From DASPHG01 sp963849605 (lineage in GTDB: Bacteria; Actinomycetota; Thermoleophilia; Solirubrobacterales; Thermoleophilaceae), in the NCBI GenBank assembly GCA_963849605.1, contig CAWKHX010000015.1, forward strand, positions 1,259,195 through 1,323,194: a stretch of DNA of 64,000 bases, in the 5' to 3' direction. This document shows positions 32,308 through 41,356 of the stretch, piece by piece. The translations under genes and the position numbers were made by a program. The notes below the pieces were generated by a model. It saw only the letters and a list, made by a program, of their open reading frames with translations, did not search any database and was not told the origin of the DNA. Numbering within the stretch: the first letter of the stretch is position 1; each line of letters opens with the position of its first letter.

Positions 32308-34482
32308 GTGGGGGGACTGGTCGCGATCGTGGTGCTGGCGGTCGCGCTTGCGCTGCCTCTGCCGGCCGGCGCAGCGTCGCTGTACACCGGGCCTGATCCA
32401 CGCCCGGGGCCCGACCTGCTCTATGAGAAGCGCCCGGCTGCGCCCCAGCTCACGAACCGCAAGCCGTGGGAGGCGAGGCCGATCCTCGTGTCGGGCACGA
32501 CGGCCTACCGGAAGGGCGAGTTCCTCTACCAGGACTTCCTGTACGACGACACGGGCGCTCGGCTCGCGTTCGACCCGAACGATCCGCGCACCGCGGGCAA
32601 CCTGTTCTCGAAGCCGAACGGGACCTACACGTACCCGACCGCCGAGGACTACGCGAACAACGCCGCCGACCTCGTGGAGCTGCGCGTCAAGCGGCTTCGC
32701 CGCAAGACGGCGTTCCGCGTGACGCTCAACACGCTGAACGACCCGGCGCTGGTGGCGTTCTCGATTGCGATCGGCGGCACCGAGGGCGAGCTCGAGGACT
32801 TCCCGTTCGGCGCGAACGTCCGGGCGCCCGCCAAGCGCTTCCTCACCGTGCATCCCGGCGGCGAGTCGATGGTCGGCGAGCTGACGCGGGCCGGCGACGA
32901 GGACGCGAGCCGAAAGCTCCCCGTGCGCGTGGATCGCCGCCGGCGCCAGATCGAGGTGCGGATCCCGCACCGCGCCTGGAACCCGCGCCGGCACAAGGTC
33001 CGGCTGGCGGCCGGCGTCGGCCTGTGGGACGCCGCAGCGGGCGAGTACCTGCTGCCGGGACCCGCCGCGAACGAGAGCACGCCGGGCGGAGGCGCCTCGG
33101 CGGCGGCCGTGGGGTTCTTCAACGTCGCCTTCCGTGGCGACGAGCCCTTCCCGGCGCCCACCGACAACACGGACGCGATCGTCAACGCCGCGTGGTGGCG
33201 CGACCGCGCGCAGGGCAACGCGCTTGCGGCCGGCAACATCTCGGGCTTCTTCGCGAAGGTCAGCTTCAGCAAGCTGGCGCGCCGCGTGCGCGACAACCGC
33301 CGCGTGCCGAAGACGGGCCCGATGGACCGGATCTACGGCAGCCACTTCGAGCTCTCGCAGGGTGCCGACTTCTCGCACGTCTGCCTGACGTCGGCGGCGG
33401 ATTGCCCGGGCCAGTACCAGGGGCGGCTGCAGCCGTACGCGATCTACATCCCGAAGAAGCCGCCGCCGCGGCGCGGCTACGGGCTGACGCTGCTCCTGCA
33501 CTCACTGTCGGCGAACTACAACCAGTACCTCGGCACGCGCAACCAGTCGCAGTTCGGCGACCGCGGCACGGGCACGATCGTCATCACCCCCGAGGCGCGC
33601 GGTCCCGACGAGGGGTACGAGAACTACGGCGCCGCCGACGTGTTCGACGTGTGGTCGGACGTCGCGCGCCGGTACGAGCTCGATCCGGACTGGACGGTCG
33701 CAACCGGCTACTCGATGGGCGCAATCGGGTCGTTCAAGCTCGCGGCGCATTTCCCGGACCTGTTCGCGCGGGTCCAGCCGACGGTGGGAGACGAGGGCGC
33801 GATCGACGTGCTCGCGTCGCTCCGGAACGTGCCGGTGCTCATGTGGAACAACCACGGCGACGAGCTGGTGAACAACCTCGGCTTCCAGGAGACCGCGGAC
33901 GCGCTCGACGAGCTCGGGTACCGCTACGAGCTCGACGCCTTCCAGCCGTGTGCGAACTCCATGTGCAGCCCGGCGTTCGCGAATCATCTGCAGCTCGCGA
34001 TCAACGACTGGTACGAGCCGCCGGCGGAGTTCCTGGGCGACGCGCGCGTCGAGCGGGACCCGGCGCACGTCACATACCTCGTGAACCCCGGCCGTGACTT
34101 CCCGGACCTCCGGCTCGTCGGCGATCACGCGTACTGGCTGTCGGGGCTCGAGCTGCGCGCCGGTACGGAGCAGGGCGAGATCGACGCGGTGTCGCACGGG
34201 TTCGGAGTGGGCGATCCTGAGCCCGGGGCGACCGAGCGGGGAACCGGCACGCTCGAGGGCGGCAACCTCGGCTCGCTCATCTTCACCCGCCAGCGCAAGG
34301 CGTGGGGCGAACCACCGCCGCAGCCCGCCCTGAACAGGGTCGAGATCACGGCGACGGGGATCGGGTCCGCGGTACTGCACGTCGAGCGGGCGCGAGTCGA
34401 CTGCGATGCCGACGTCGTGATCGAGAGCGACGGGCCGCTCACCGTCACGCTCGCCGGCTGCGACCGCACGGTCACCGGATAG
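32308..34482 (+). CDS. Large secreted alpha/beta-hydrolase (esterase/peptidase-like)
   Basis: A 724-residue exported protein: signal peptide (residues 1-24, ending GAAS), an N-terminal ~350-residue beta-rich region (possibly carbohydrate- or polymer-binding), then an alpha/beta-hydrolase domain starting with a YGLTLLLHSLSANYNQYL oxyanion segment (about residue 392), nucleophile elbow GYSMGAIGS (about residue 470), a late acidic residue in MWNNHGDELV, and a His in FANHLQLA. The C-terminal 150 residues are another beta domain. The set resembles secreted esterases, PHB depolymerases or prolyl-oligopeptidase relatives; the substrate is unknown. Confidence 0.78.
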   Translation: MGGLVAIVVLAVALALPLPAGAASLYTGPDPRPGPDLLYEKRPAAPQLTNRKPWEARPILVSGTTAYRKGEFLYQDFLYDDTGARLAFDPNDPRTAGNLFSKPNGTYTYPTAEDYANNAADLVELRVKRLRRKTAFRVTLNTLNDPALVAFSIAIGGTEGELEDFPFGANVRAPAKRFLTVHPGGESMVGELTRAGDEDASRKLPVRVDRRRRQIEVRIPHRAWNPRRHKVRLAAGVGLWDAAAGEYLLPGPAANESTPGGGASAAAVGFFNVAFRGDEPFPAPTDNTDAIVNAAWWRDRAQGNALAAGNISGFFAKVSFSKLARRVRDNRRVPKTGPMDRIYGSHFELSQGADFSHVCLTSAADCPGQYQGRLQPYAIYIPKKPPPRRGYGLTLLLHSLSANYNQYLGTRNQSQFGDRGTGTIVITPEARGPDEGYENYGAADVFDVWSDVARRYELDPDWTVATGYSMGAIGSFKLAAHFPDLFARVQPTVGDEGAIDVLASLRNVPVLMWNNHGDELVNNLGFQETADALDELGYRYELDAFQPCANSMCSPAFANHLQLAINDWYEPPAEFLGDARVERDPAHVTYLVNPGRDFPDLRLVGDHAYWLSGLELRAGTEQGEIDAVSHGFGVGDPEPGATERGTGTLEGGNLGSLIFTRQRKAWGEPPPQPALNRVEITATGIGSAVLHVERARVDCDADVVIESDGPLTVTLAGCDRTVTG

Positions 34483-34485
34483 CCT
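34480..34485 (+). promoter_or_regulatory. Probable -10 element (TAGCCT)
   Basis: TAGCCT, overlapping the hydrolase stop codon, ends 6 bases before the thiolase ATG. The surrounding CCGGATAGCCTGC is shared with the promoter of the MaoC gene (434-446). Confidence 0.5.
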
Positions 34486-34491
34486 GCCGCC

Positions 34492-35697
34492 ATGAGCGCA
34501 AACGGAGGCGGAAACAGGACGTTCGTGATCGGCGTCGGCATGACGAAGTTCGACAAGCCGGGCACGAAGGAGGGCGACTACCCGGACTGGGCGAAGGAGG
34601 CCGGCGAGAAGGCGCTCGCCGACGCCGGTGTGCCGTACGACGCGGTCGAGCAGGCCTACGCGGGCTACTGCTACGGCGACTCGACGTGCGGGCAGCGCGC
34701 GCTCTATGGGCTCGGCCTCACCGGCATCCCGGTGCTGAACGTCAACAACAACTGCTCGACCGGCTCGTCGGCGCTCTACCTGGCGCGCCAGGCGGTCAAG
34801 GGCGGGATCGCCGAGTGCGCGCTCGCGGTCGGCTTCGAGAAGATGGAGAAGGGCTCGCTCGGGGTGAAGTACACGGACCGCACCAACCCGATCGACAAGC
34901 ACGCGATCGCGATGTTCGAGGTGCGCGAGCCCGAGCAGTCGCCGCCGGCGCCGCAGATGTTCGGCAACGCAGGGCGCGAGCACATGGAGCGCTACGGGTC
35001 CACTGCCGACCACTACGCGTGGATCGGCTGGAAGAACCACAAGCATTCGGTGAACAACCCGTACGCGCAGTTCCAGACCGAGTACTCGATCGATGACATC
35101 AAGGCGGCGAAGGTGATTCACGAGCCGCTGACGAAGCTTCAGTGCTCGCCGACGTCCGACGGCTCGGCGGCCACCGTCGTCGCGTCTGAGCGCTTCGTGG
35201 ACGAGCACGACCTGTGGGACCAGGCGGTCGAGATCGCCGGGCAGGCGATGGTGACCGACATGTCGAGCACGTTCGACGAGGGCTCCTGCATAAAGATCGT
35301 CGGCTACGACATGTCGAAGGAGGCCGCGAACCGCGCGTACGCGGAGGCGGGCGTCGGTCCTGAGGACGTCGACGTGATCGAGCTGCACGATTGCTTCTCC
35401 GCCAACGAGCTGATCACCTACGAGGCGCTCGGGCTCGCGGAGGAGGGCAAGGGCCACGAGCTCGTCGACGCCGAGGACACGACCTACGGCGGCAGGTGGG
35501 TCGTCAACCCGTCGGGCGGCCTGATCTCGAAGGGCCACCCGCTGGGCGCGACCGGGCTCGCGCAGTGCTCGGAGCTCACGTGGCAGCTGCGCGGCCAGGC
35601 CGACAAGCGCCAGGTGGACGGCGCCAAGGTCGCGCTCCAGCACAACATCGGCCTCGGCGGCGCGGCCGTCGTGAGCGTCTACAGGCCGGCCGCCTAG
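34492..35697 (+). CDS. Thiolase-family protein of the SCP-x/lipid-transfer type
   Basis: A 401-residue thiolase-fold protein. The nucleophile Cys is in VNNNCSTGSSALYLA (about residue 87); the second active-site region is HDCFSANELITYE and SGGLISKGHPLGATGLAQ (catalytic His). The first-Cys context and NNNCSTGS are typical of the SCP2-thiolase/lipid-transfer group found in actinobacterial sterol and acyl-CoA side-chain degradation, some of which act as aldolases rather than thiolases. No DUF35 partner is adjacent. Expressed from its own leaderless-type promoter; stop interlocks with the next gene (CTAG). Confidence 0.9.
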   Translation: MSANGGGNRTFVIGVGMTKFDKPGTKEGDYPDWAKEAGEKALADAGVPYDAVEQAYAGYCYGDSTCGQRALYGLGLTGIPVLNVNNNCSTGSSALYLARQAVKGGIAECALAVGFEKMEKGSLGVKYTDRTNPIDKHAIAMFEVREPEQSPPAPQMFGNAGREHMERYGSTADHYAWIGWKNHKHSVNNPYAQFQTEYSIDDIKAAKVIHEPLTKLQCSPTSDGSAATVVASERFVDEHDLWDQAVEIAGQAMVTDMSSTFDEGSCIKIVGYDMSKEAANRAYAEAGVGPEDVDVIELHDCFSANELITYEALGLAEEGKGHELVDAEDTTYGGRWVVNPSGGLISKGHPLGATGLAQCSELTWQLRGQADKRQVDGAKVALQHNIGLGGAAVVSVYRPAA

Positions 35698-36398
35698 GCG
35701 GCGTCGGCGAGCCGCGTCCCCGCGTCGAACTCCTCGTCCGACATCCGCCAGAGCGCGGCCGCGACGGCGACGGCGCCGAGGAAGAGGACGGATGCCGCGA
35801 AGATGAAGTACGCGTTGTCCTGCACCGCGCCCTCGACGCCGGCCAGGAGGACGCCGCCGGCAAGCAGGAACCCCGCCCCGAGCGGGATCGCCTCCTGCCG
35901 CACCGCGTGGATGGCGAGCGCGGCCGTCCCGACGACGAACAAGAGCGGCGTCAGGTAGTACGGGATCGACCAGCTCGACTGCTGCACGTCGTTCAGCGCG
36001 AGCTCGAGCGTCGCCTGGTCCGCCTCCGGGCGCGTCGACACCTCGCCCAGGATGCCCCACGTGTATCCGTCGAGCGCGTCGATGAACGCGAGCCCGAACA
36101 GCCCGGCCAGCGCGAGCCCGCCGAAGACGAGCCCCGCGGTCGGTCGCCTGCGGCGCACGAGATATGCGAGCCCCAGCACCGCCGCCGCGAACACGACGAC
36201 GGTGCCGAACGTCAGGAAGTGCGCGACCTGCCAGGTCGTGTAGTTCGACGCGATCTCGGCGAGCTGCTCACGCTCGTGATCGCGCGTCAACTCCTCCGGA
36301 TGGATGATGTTCGAGATCAGGAACAAGAGCGTCGCGCCGACGAGCGCGAGCGCGGTGCCCTGGCGGTACAGCCGGGCCTGGTTCCTAGCCCCACTCAA
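35694..36398 (-). CDS. Multi-span membrane protein, unknown function
   Basis: A 234-residue protein with six predicted transmembrane helices (about residues 15-32, 56-76, 87-106, 145-165, 172-189 and 195-212). A conserved-looking N-terminal NIIHPEELTRDHEREQLAEIA loop lies outside the first helix. No catalytic motif was seen. Last of three membrane-protein genes on this strand; its start lies inside the 3' end of the DUF4389 gene (14-base overlap). The stop interlocks with the thiolase gene. Confidence 0.65.
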   Translation of the reverse strand: MSGARNQARLYRQGTALALVGATLLFLISNIIHPEELTRDHEREQLAEIASNYTTWQVAHFLTFGTVVVFAAAVLGLAYLVRRRRPTAGLVFGGLALAGLFGLAFIDALDGYTWGILGEVSTRPEADQATLELALNDVQQSSWSIPYYLTPLLFVVGTAALAIHAVRQEAIPLGAGFLLAGGVLLAGVEGAVQDNAYFIFAASVLFLGAVAVAAALWRMSDEEFDAGTRLADAA

Positions 36399-37071
36399 AC
36401 GGCGGGTACTTCTCGGTCATCCAGAGGGAGTAGCCCGACGAGCGGTTCTGCCACCGGAACGCGACCACGTTGAAGTCGAACAGGCTCTCCGGGAACTTCT
36501 TCGTGAACAGGATCGTGAAGAACGCGATGAAGCTCACGACGTACGCAAGCCACACGAGCACGCTCGCGACGATCGCGTACGGGATGACGAGGAGCCAGTG
36601 GACGAGCGGCCGCCAGCGCGCGATCGGCTCCGTGTAGGCGATGTCGAACCGCGCCGGGTAGTCGTCATCGGGATCGAACGAGAACGGCGGGTAGCGGTCG
36701 GTCATCAGCATGGTGTACGCGGTGACGCGCGTCGTCCACCTGTACGTCCCGGTGACGAAGCTGTGGATGCCCGCCGGGTATTTGCCGGTGAACAGCACCA
36801 TGAACCACGACGCGACGACCGCGAAGAAGGCGCCGATCCAGATGAACGCCAGCACGATCCAGTGCGGGAGCGCGAGCAGCCACTTCACGAGCGGCAGGAA
36901 CCGGCTGTACTCGTCCTGGCGGTCGAACTCCGTGACGACCGCGTAGGGCGCGGACGGCGGCCCGGAGCCGGGCTTGACCTGTGGCACCTGATCGGCTGGC
37001 GTGAGCGCTCCGCTCGGAGGCGGCATCGGCGCCTCGGGCGCTGGGGGCGGCCCTGGTGTTCCTGACTCCAT
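36385..37071 (-). CDS. DUF4389 membrane protein with duplicated domain
   Basis: A 228-residue protein. A Pro/Gly-rich N-terminal stretch (residues 1-38) is followed by two homologous DUF4389 units: residues ~55-130 (KWLLALPHWIVLAF ... LFTGKYPAGIHSF ... MLMTDRYPPFSF) and ~148-228 (HWLLVIPYAIVASV ... LFTKKFPESLFDF ... WMTEKYPPFEWG). Each unit has two membrane helices and ends in a Y-P-P-F motif. The function of the family is unknown. ATG start with a perfect GGAGG seven bases upstream. It is the middle gene of the three-gene membrane operon. Confidence 0.85.
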   Translation of the reverse strand: MESGTPGPPPAPEAPMPPPSGALTPADQVPQVKPGSGPPSAPYAVVTEFDRQDEYSRFLPLVKWLLALPHWIVLAFIWIGAFFAVVASWFMVLFTGKYPAGIHSFVTGTYRWTTRVTAYTMLMTDRYPPFSFDPDDDYPARFDIAYTEPIARWRPLVHWLLVIPYAIVASVLVWLAYVVSFIAFFTILFTKKFPESLFDFNVVAFRWQNRSSGYSLWMTEKYPPFEWG

Positions 37072-37125
37072 GAATCCTCCTTCGGGACTGAGGCGGGGCC
37101 AGTATCGCCCGGCCTCCGGACGGCG

Positions 37126-37543
37126 CTATCCGCCGGGCAGTGAGGACCCGGCGAAGAACAGGAACCAGCAGCAGGAACACGAATCCGGCCGACAGCACGG
37201 AGACGACCATGACGACGTCGAGGATCTGCCGCGGGGGGCGGCCCTCCTCCTGGCCGCGCAGGCTGCGGTGCCAGGGAAGGCGTACGCGCACTACTTCCGA
37301 GCCCGTAAGGCGTCCATAGACGCCGTTCAGTCCCGTCAGCAGTTTGCCGATAGCCACCATCGAGACGATGATTCCCAGCAATATCCCGAGATAGAGGCCA
37401 AAGCTGGCCTGTCCCGAATCAGACTGAATCTGAGAGCCGATCCACAGCCACCCGATAGGGATGCCGATCCACAGGAAGATGCTGCCGAACGCCATCAGCC
37501 CGATGAGCGCGACCTTTGCGAGGCCAGTTCCCGCTTGGTTCAC
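37126..37543 (-). CDS. Small membrane protein of a DUF4389-linked operon, frameshifted as sequenced
   Basis: From GTG 37543 the frame encodes three membrane helices (about residues 9-31, 46-66 and 108-128) with the cytosolic loop VRVRLPWHRSLRGQEEGRPPRQILDVVMVV. In the last helix the frame runs on without a stop into the next gene. Skipping one base at 37165 gives FLFFAGSSLPGG and a stop at 37126, so the protein becomes 138 residues and ends before the DUF4389 gene. Similar proteins with that C-terminus are familiar from related actinobacteria (from memory, unverified). Role unknown. It is divergent from the coiled-coil gene across 23 bases. Confidence 0.65.
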
Positions 37544-37554
37544 CGCGGGGACTC

Positions 37555-37560
37555 TACGCT
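37555..37560 (+). promoter_or_regulatory. Probable -10 element (TACGCT)
   Basis: TACGCT ends 6 bases before the ATG of the giant coiled-coil gene. Confidence 0.4.
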
Positions 37561-37566
37561 GAACTG

Positions 37567-40500
37567 ATGGCGGCTCCGGTGCAGTTCGAGCTCGCGGAGT
37601 TCGAATACATACCCGCCACAGCCGGGACGGCGCTCGTGCGCATCGCCGGGAAGTGGCAGGCGAAGCCGAAGCAGGAACTGCCCCCGCTCACGCTGCTCGT
37701 GCGCACGCCCCTGGGTGACGACCGCGTCCAGCCGCTGCCCGACGCCGCCGTAACGACGCCGACGGCGACGCCGGCCGGGTCGGGGTGGCGAGCCGCGTAC
37801 TCGGTCGCGATCCACGTCCTGACGGGCGGCTCGGCCAGCTTCCTGCTCGAGGCCGACGGGATCCAGATCGAGCTGCCCGCGCCGTCCGAGCGTGTGGAGG
37901 AGCGACGCCGTGGAGATCGCCGCGCCGGAACCGCGGAGCTGTCCGAGGCCCAGCTCGCGTTGCAGATCACGCGCGCGGAGCTGGAGCGCGTCTCCGAAGA
38001 GCGCGCACGGCTCGAGGAGCGCCACAAGGCGGTCGTCCAGGACGAGGGATCCGCGCGCGGTGTCACCGCGATGCTGCAGTCGGAGGTCGCCGAGCTCCGC
38101 GAGGAGCGCGAGCGGATGCGCGAACAGCTCGGGGCCGCGCGCAAGCAGGCGGCCGAGGGGGCGCGGCTGGCCGAGCGGCATCCTGAAGGCGGCGGAGAAC
38201 GCGAAGCGCGACGTGGCGACGGCCGAGGAGCGCGTACGGGCCGCCGAAGGGCGGGCGGAGGCGGCCGAATCGGTGGCGAAGGCGCGCGCCCACGAGACCG
38301 TGGTCGAGGTCGAGAAGAAGCTCGACACGGCCGCGCGCAGGCTGGTCGAGGTCGAGCGGCGGGCGCGTGCGGCGGAGACACGCGCCGAGGGGGCCGAGAA
38401 GGGCCTCGACTACGCGCGCGCGGCGGTGGCCGCCGCGGTCGCGGGCGGTGCGGCCGATGGCGCCGCGATCGCTGCTCTCGAAGAGGCTCGCCACGAGGCG
38501 GCCGAGTCGCGCGACCAGGCGGCGCAGATGCGCTCTGAGCTCGACGCGGCCAGGGTTTCCAGTGCCGAAGCGCTCGACGTCGCGGAGGCGCGCGCCGAGC
38601 AGGCGCTTGCGGCGGCGGCGGAGGAGCGCGCCCGGCTCGAGGCCGCGCTCGCCCGCGCCCAGGCCGAGGTCGCCGCCGCCAACGATCGCGCCGAGCTGAT
38701 CAAGCAGGCGGCGGAGCGCGAGGGCGACGACTCGCAGCTCGAGCGCGTGGTGGCGGAGGCCGACCAGCGTGTCGCGGAGGCGGAGCGGCGGGCGGCGGCG
38801 GAGGCCGAGCGCGGGGTCGCCCAGGCCAAGGCTGAGGCGGAACGGCGATCGGCGGCGGCCGAGAAGCAGGTGGTGGAGGCGCAGCAGCGGGTCGCCCGGG
38901 CCGAGCAGCGCGTCGCGGAGGCCGAGCGAGGCGCCGCGGAGGCCGTCGCGAAGGGCGAGCGGGCAGCCGCACAGGCGGTTGCCGAGGCGGAGCGGCGGGC
39001 TTCCGCCGCCGAGAAGCAGGCGGCCGCGGCGGCACAGCGCCGCGCCGAGGCGGAGAAGCAGGCGGCGGAGACGCAGCAGAAGCTCGCGCATGCCGACCGC
39101 CGCGCGTCCGATGCCGCGCGCCGCGTGGCCGAGGCGGAGCGGACCGTCGCCGCCGCCGAGAGGAAGGTTCCGCCGGAGGCCCAGCAGGCGATCAAGCGGA
39201 GCGCAGCGGAGGCGGAGGAGCGGGTGGCCGCCGCCGAGGGCCGCGCCGAGCTGGCGGAGAAGCGGGCACGCGAGGCGCAGCAGGACGCCACGGCCGCGGC
39301 CGAGCGGGTCGAGGAGGCGGAGCGGCGCATCGCCGCCGAGGCCAAGAGCGCGGTTGCCGAGGCGACCGCGGAGGCCGAGCGGCGCGTCGCGGAGGCTGAG
39401 AAGCGCGTGGGCGAGGCCGAGCGCCGCGCCGGTGTCGCGAGCACCGACGCCGAGCAGCAGGTGGCGGGTGCGGCGGAGGCGGAGGCGAAGCGCAAGAGCG
39501 TCGCGGCGCGGCTCGACGAGACCGAGGAGAGGGCGCGCGCGGCGGAGGCGCGGGCCGAGGAGGCTGAGAAGGGCCTCGAGTACGCGCGCGCGGCGGTTGC
39601 GGCGGCGGTGGGGGACAAGGACGTCGAGGAAGCGCTCGCGCAGGCGCGCGAAGAGGGTGTCGCCGCCCACGCCGAGCTCGCAAAGCTGCGCAAGGAGCTG
39701 GACGCGCTGAAGAGCTCGAGCGCAAAGGAGCTCGAGCAGCGCCGCGACGAGGTGGAGACGCTCAAGGTAGAGGGCGCCAAGGCGCGGGAGGAGGCGCAGG
39801 CCCGTGGCAAGGCACTCGAGGAGGCCCGCCGCGAGGTCGAGGAGGCGCGGGCCGAGCTTGCAGGCCTGCGCGAGGAGCGGGGCGCGCTCAAGGCCACGTC
39901 CGCGGGGACCGCCGAGGGCCATGCACGCGTGGTGAAGGCGCTGGAAGAGGCGCGCCAGCAGCGAACGCTTGCGGAGGAGAAGCTCGCCGCCGCGCTCGAG
40001 GAGCGCGCGGAGATCGAGGGTGCGCTGGCCCGAATGCGCGCGGAGGTGTCCTCGTCCGCCGAGCGGGTCGAGGAGGCGGAGGAGAAGCTCGCCGCCGTCC
40101 GAGAGGAGGCGGGGGAGGCCACGCGCCGTGCCGAGGAGGCGGTTCCGGCCGCCGAGGAGCGCGTCCGTGCGCTCGAGGAGTCACACCGCCAGCTCGAGCA
40201 GCGGCACGCGGAGCTGATGGGGGCACACCGCGTCGCGACCGAGGAGCGCGAGCGCGTCGAGCGCCGCCTCGAGGCGCAGACCCAGGCGGCGGAGCGCGCG
40301 AAGGCGGAGGCGCATCTGCGCGCCGAGGAGGTCGAGCGAATCCGAGGCGAGTCGACCAAGGAGGCCGGCGCCGTGTTCGAGGCCGTGCGGGTCGCCGAGC
40401 AGGCCGCGGCTGCGGCGCGCCAGGAGCAGATGCTCACGCAGGAGCGCCTCGCGGCGGCGGAGCAGCAGATCGCCGCGGCGGCGGACGAGCTCGAAGCGGG

Positions 40501-41347
40501 GCAGCGAGAGCTGGCGCGCGTCACGCGCGAGCACGAGCGTCATGTCGCGGAGATGACGCAGCTGAAGCGCCGCGCCCTCCGTGCCGAGCGCGAGGCGCAG
40601 GACGCGGCGAAGGCGCGCGAGCGCGCGTTGGAGGAGAAGCGCGCGGCCGACGAGACACGCGCGAAGGGCCGCAAGGCAGCGGGAACAGAGCGTGCAACGC
40701 GCGAGCGGCCCGTGCGGCCCGCCAAGCCCCTGCGACGGCCCGCTCCCCGCCCGGCCGCGGAGCAGGCCGCGATCCCGCTGGGTCCCTCACTCGGCGAGCA
40801 GCTCGCGGCCGCGCGCGAGGAGGAGGCCGCCGCGCGGCAAGAGCTCGATCGCCTCCAGGGGGCGGCTGGCTCCAACGGCGACCCCTCGGTCGAGCGCGTC
40901 GATGCGGAGGCGGAGCTCGAGCGCGCAAGCGAGGAGGTCGCGAACCTCGAACACCGGATCGACCTCGCGCGTGAACGTGTCGAGCGGATGGCCCGCTCGC
41001 AGCTCAAGCGCTCGAGCCGCGGCGCGCTGAAGGACGCCACAGCCCGGCTGGCCGGCACGCTCGCAGAGGAAGAGCAGGTCGTCTTCATGGCCGCCGGCGG
41101 CCAGCGTGACGGCCGGCAGCTGATCGCCGCGACCGACCGGCGCCTACTCGTCGTGCACCCGGGCGACGCGCCGGCGCACGCCGTCGCGTACGAGAACGTC
41201 GAGTCCGCCCAGATGGGACGGCGCGGCACGCTCGAGGTCACCACGACGACGGGCGAGCTGAAGCTCGAGTACGTCGTCGGGGACCTCGACGCCCTGGTCC
41301 AGCATGTCAACCAGCGGATCTGGGACGTGCTCCACAGCGAGGGCTGA
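37567..41347 (+). CDS. Giant coiled-coil protein with C-terminal PH-like domain, frameshifted once as sequenced
   Basis: Two overlapping frames join to one 1259-residue protein when the C at 38179 is skipped (...GARLAER then ILKAAENAKRD...). Residues 1-115 form a beta-rich N-terminal domain; about residues 118-1130 are a nearly continuous Ala/Glu/Arg-rich coiled coil with heptad periodicity and a 390-codon-spaced internal repeat; a Lys/Pro-rich break lies near residues 1035-1065; the last ~95 residues (EEEQVVFMAAGG ... IAATDRRLLVVHPG ... VESAQMGRRGTLEVTT) resemble a bacterial PH (YokE-like) domain. No ATPase heads are present, so it is not an SMC protein. A structural or scaffolding role is inference. 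It has its own promoter-like element. Confidence 0.8.
38362..38440 (+). repeat. Internal repeat unit 1 of the coiled-coil gene
   Basis: Encodes RARAAETRAEGAEKGLDY and then ARAAVAAAV. The same block recurs exactly 1170 bases (390 codons) downstream. Confidence 0.7.
39532..39610 (+). repeat. Internal repeat unit 2 of the coiled-coil gene
   Basis: Encodes RARAAEARAEEAEKGLEY and then ARAAVAAAV, nearly identical to unit 1 at both nucleotide and protein level, followed by a similar helix (AxAELAKLRKELDA against AAQMRSELDA). Confidence 0.7.
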
Positions 41348-41356
41348 CCCGGGGTG

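Noticed and set aside
37516..37566. Upstream extension of the coiled-coil protein from 37516
   Set aside because: The extra residues overlap the divergent membrane-protein start and do not resemble a domain; ATG 37567 follows a -10-like box.
38700..40300. CRISPR-like or satellite repeat in the GC-rich repetitive stretch
   Set aside because: The repetition follows codons of an Ala/Glu/Arg coiled coil with no constant repeat-spacer periodicity.
38063..40524. Two long reverse frames opposite the coiled-coil gene (38063-39922 and 38410-40524)
   Set aside because: They are mirror images of the GAG/GCG-rich coiled-coil codons, giving Leu/Arg- or Ser/Ala-rich translations. The forward frame has heptad structure and a PH-like end.
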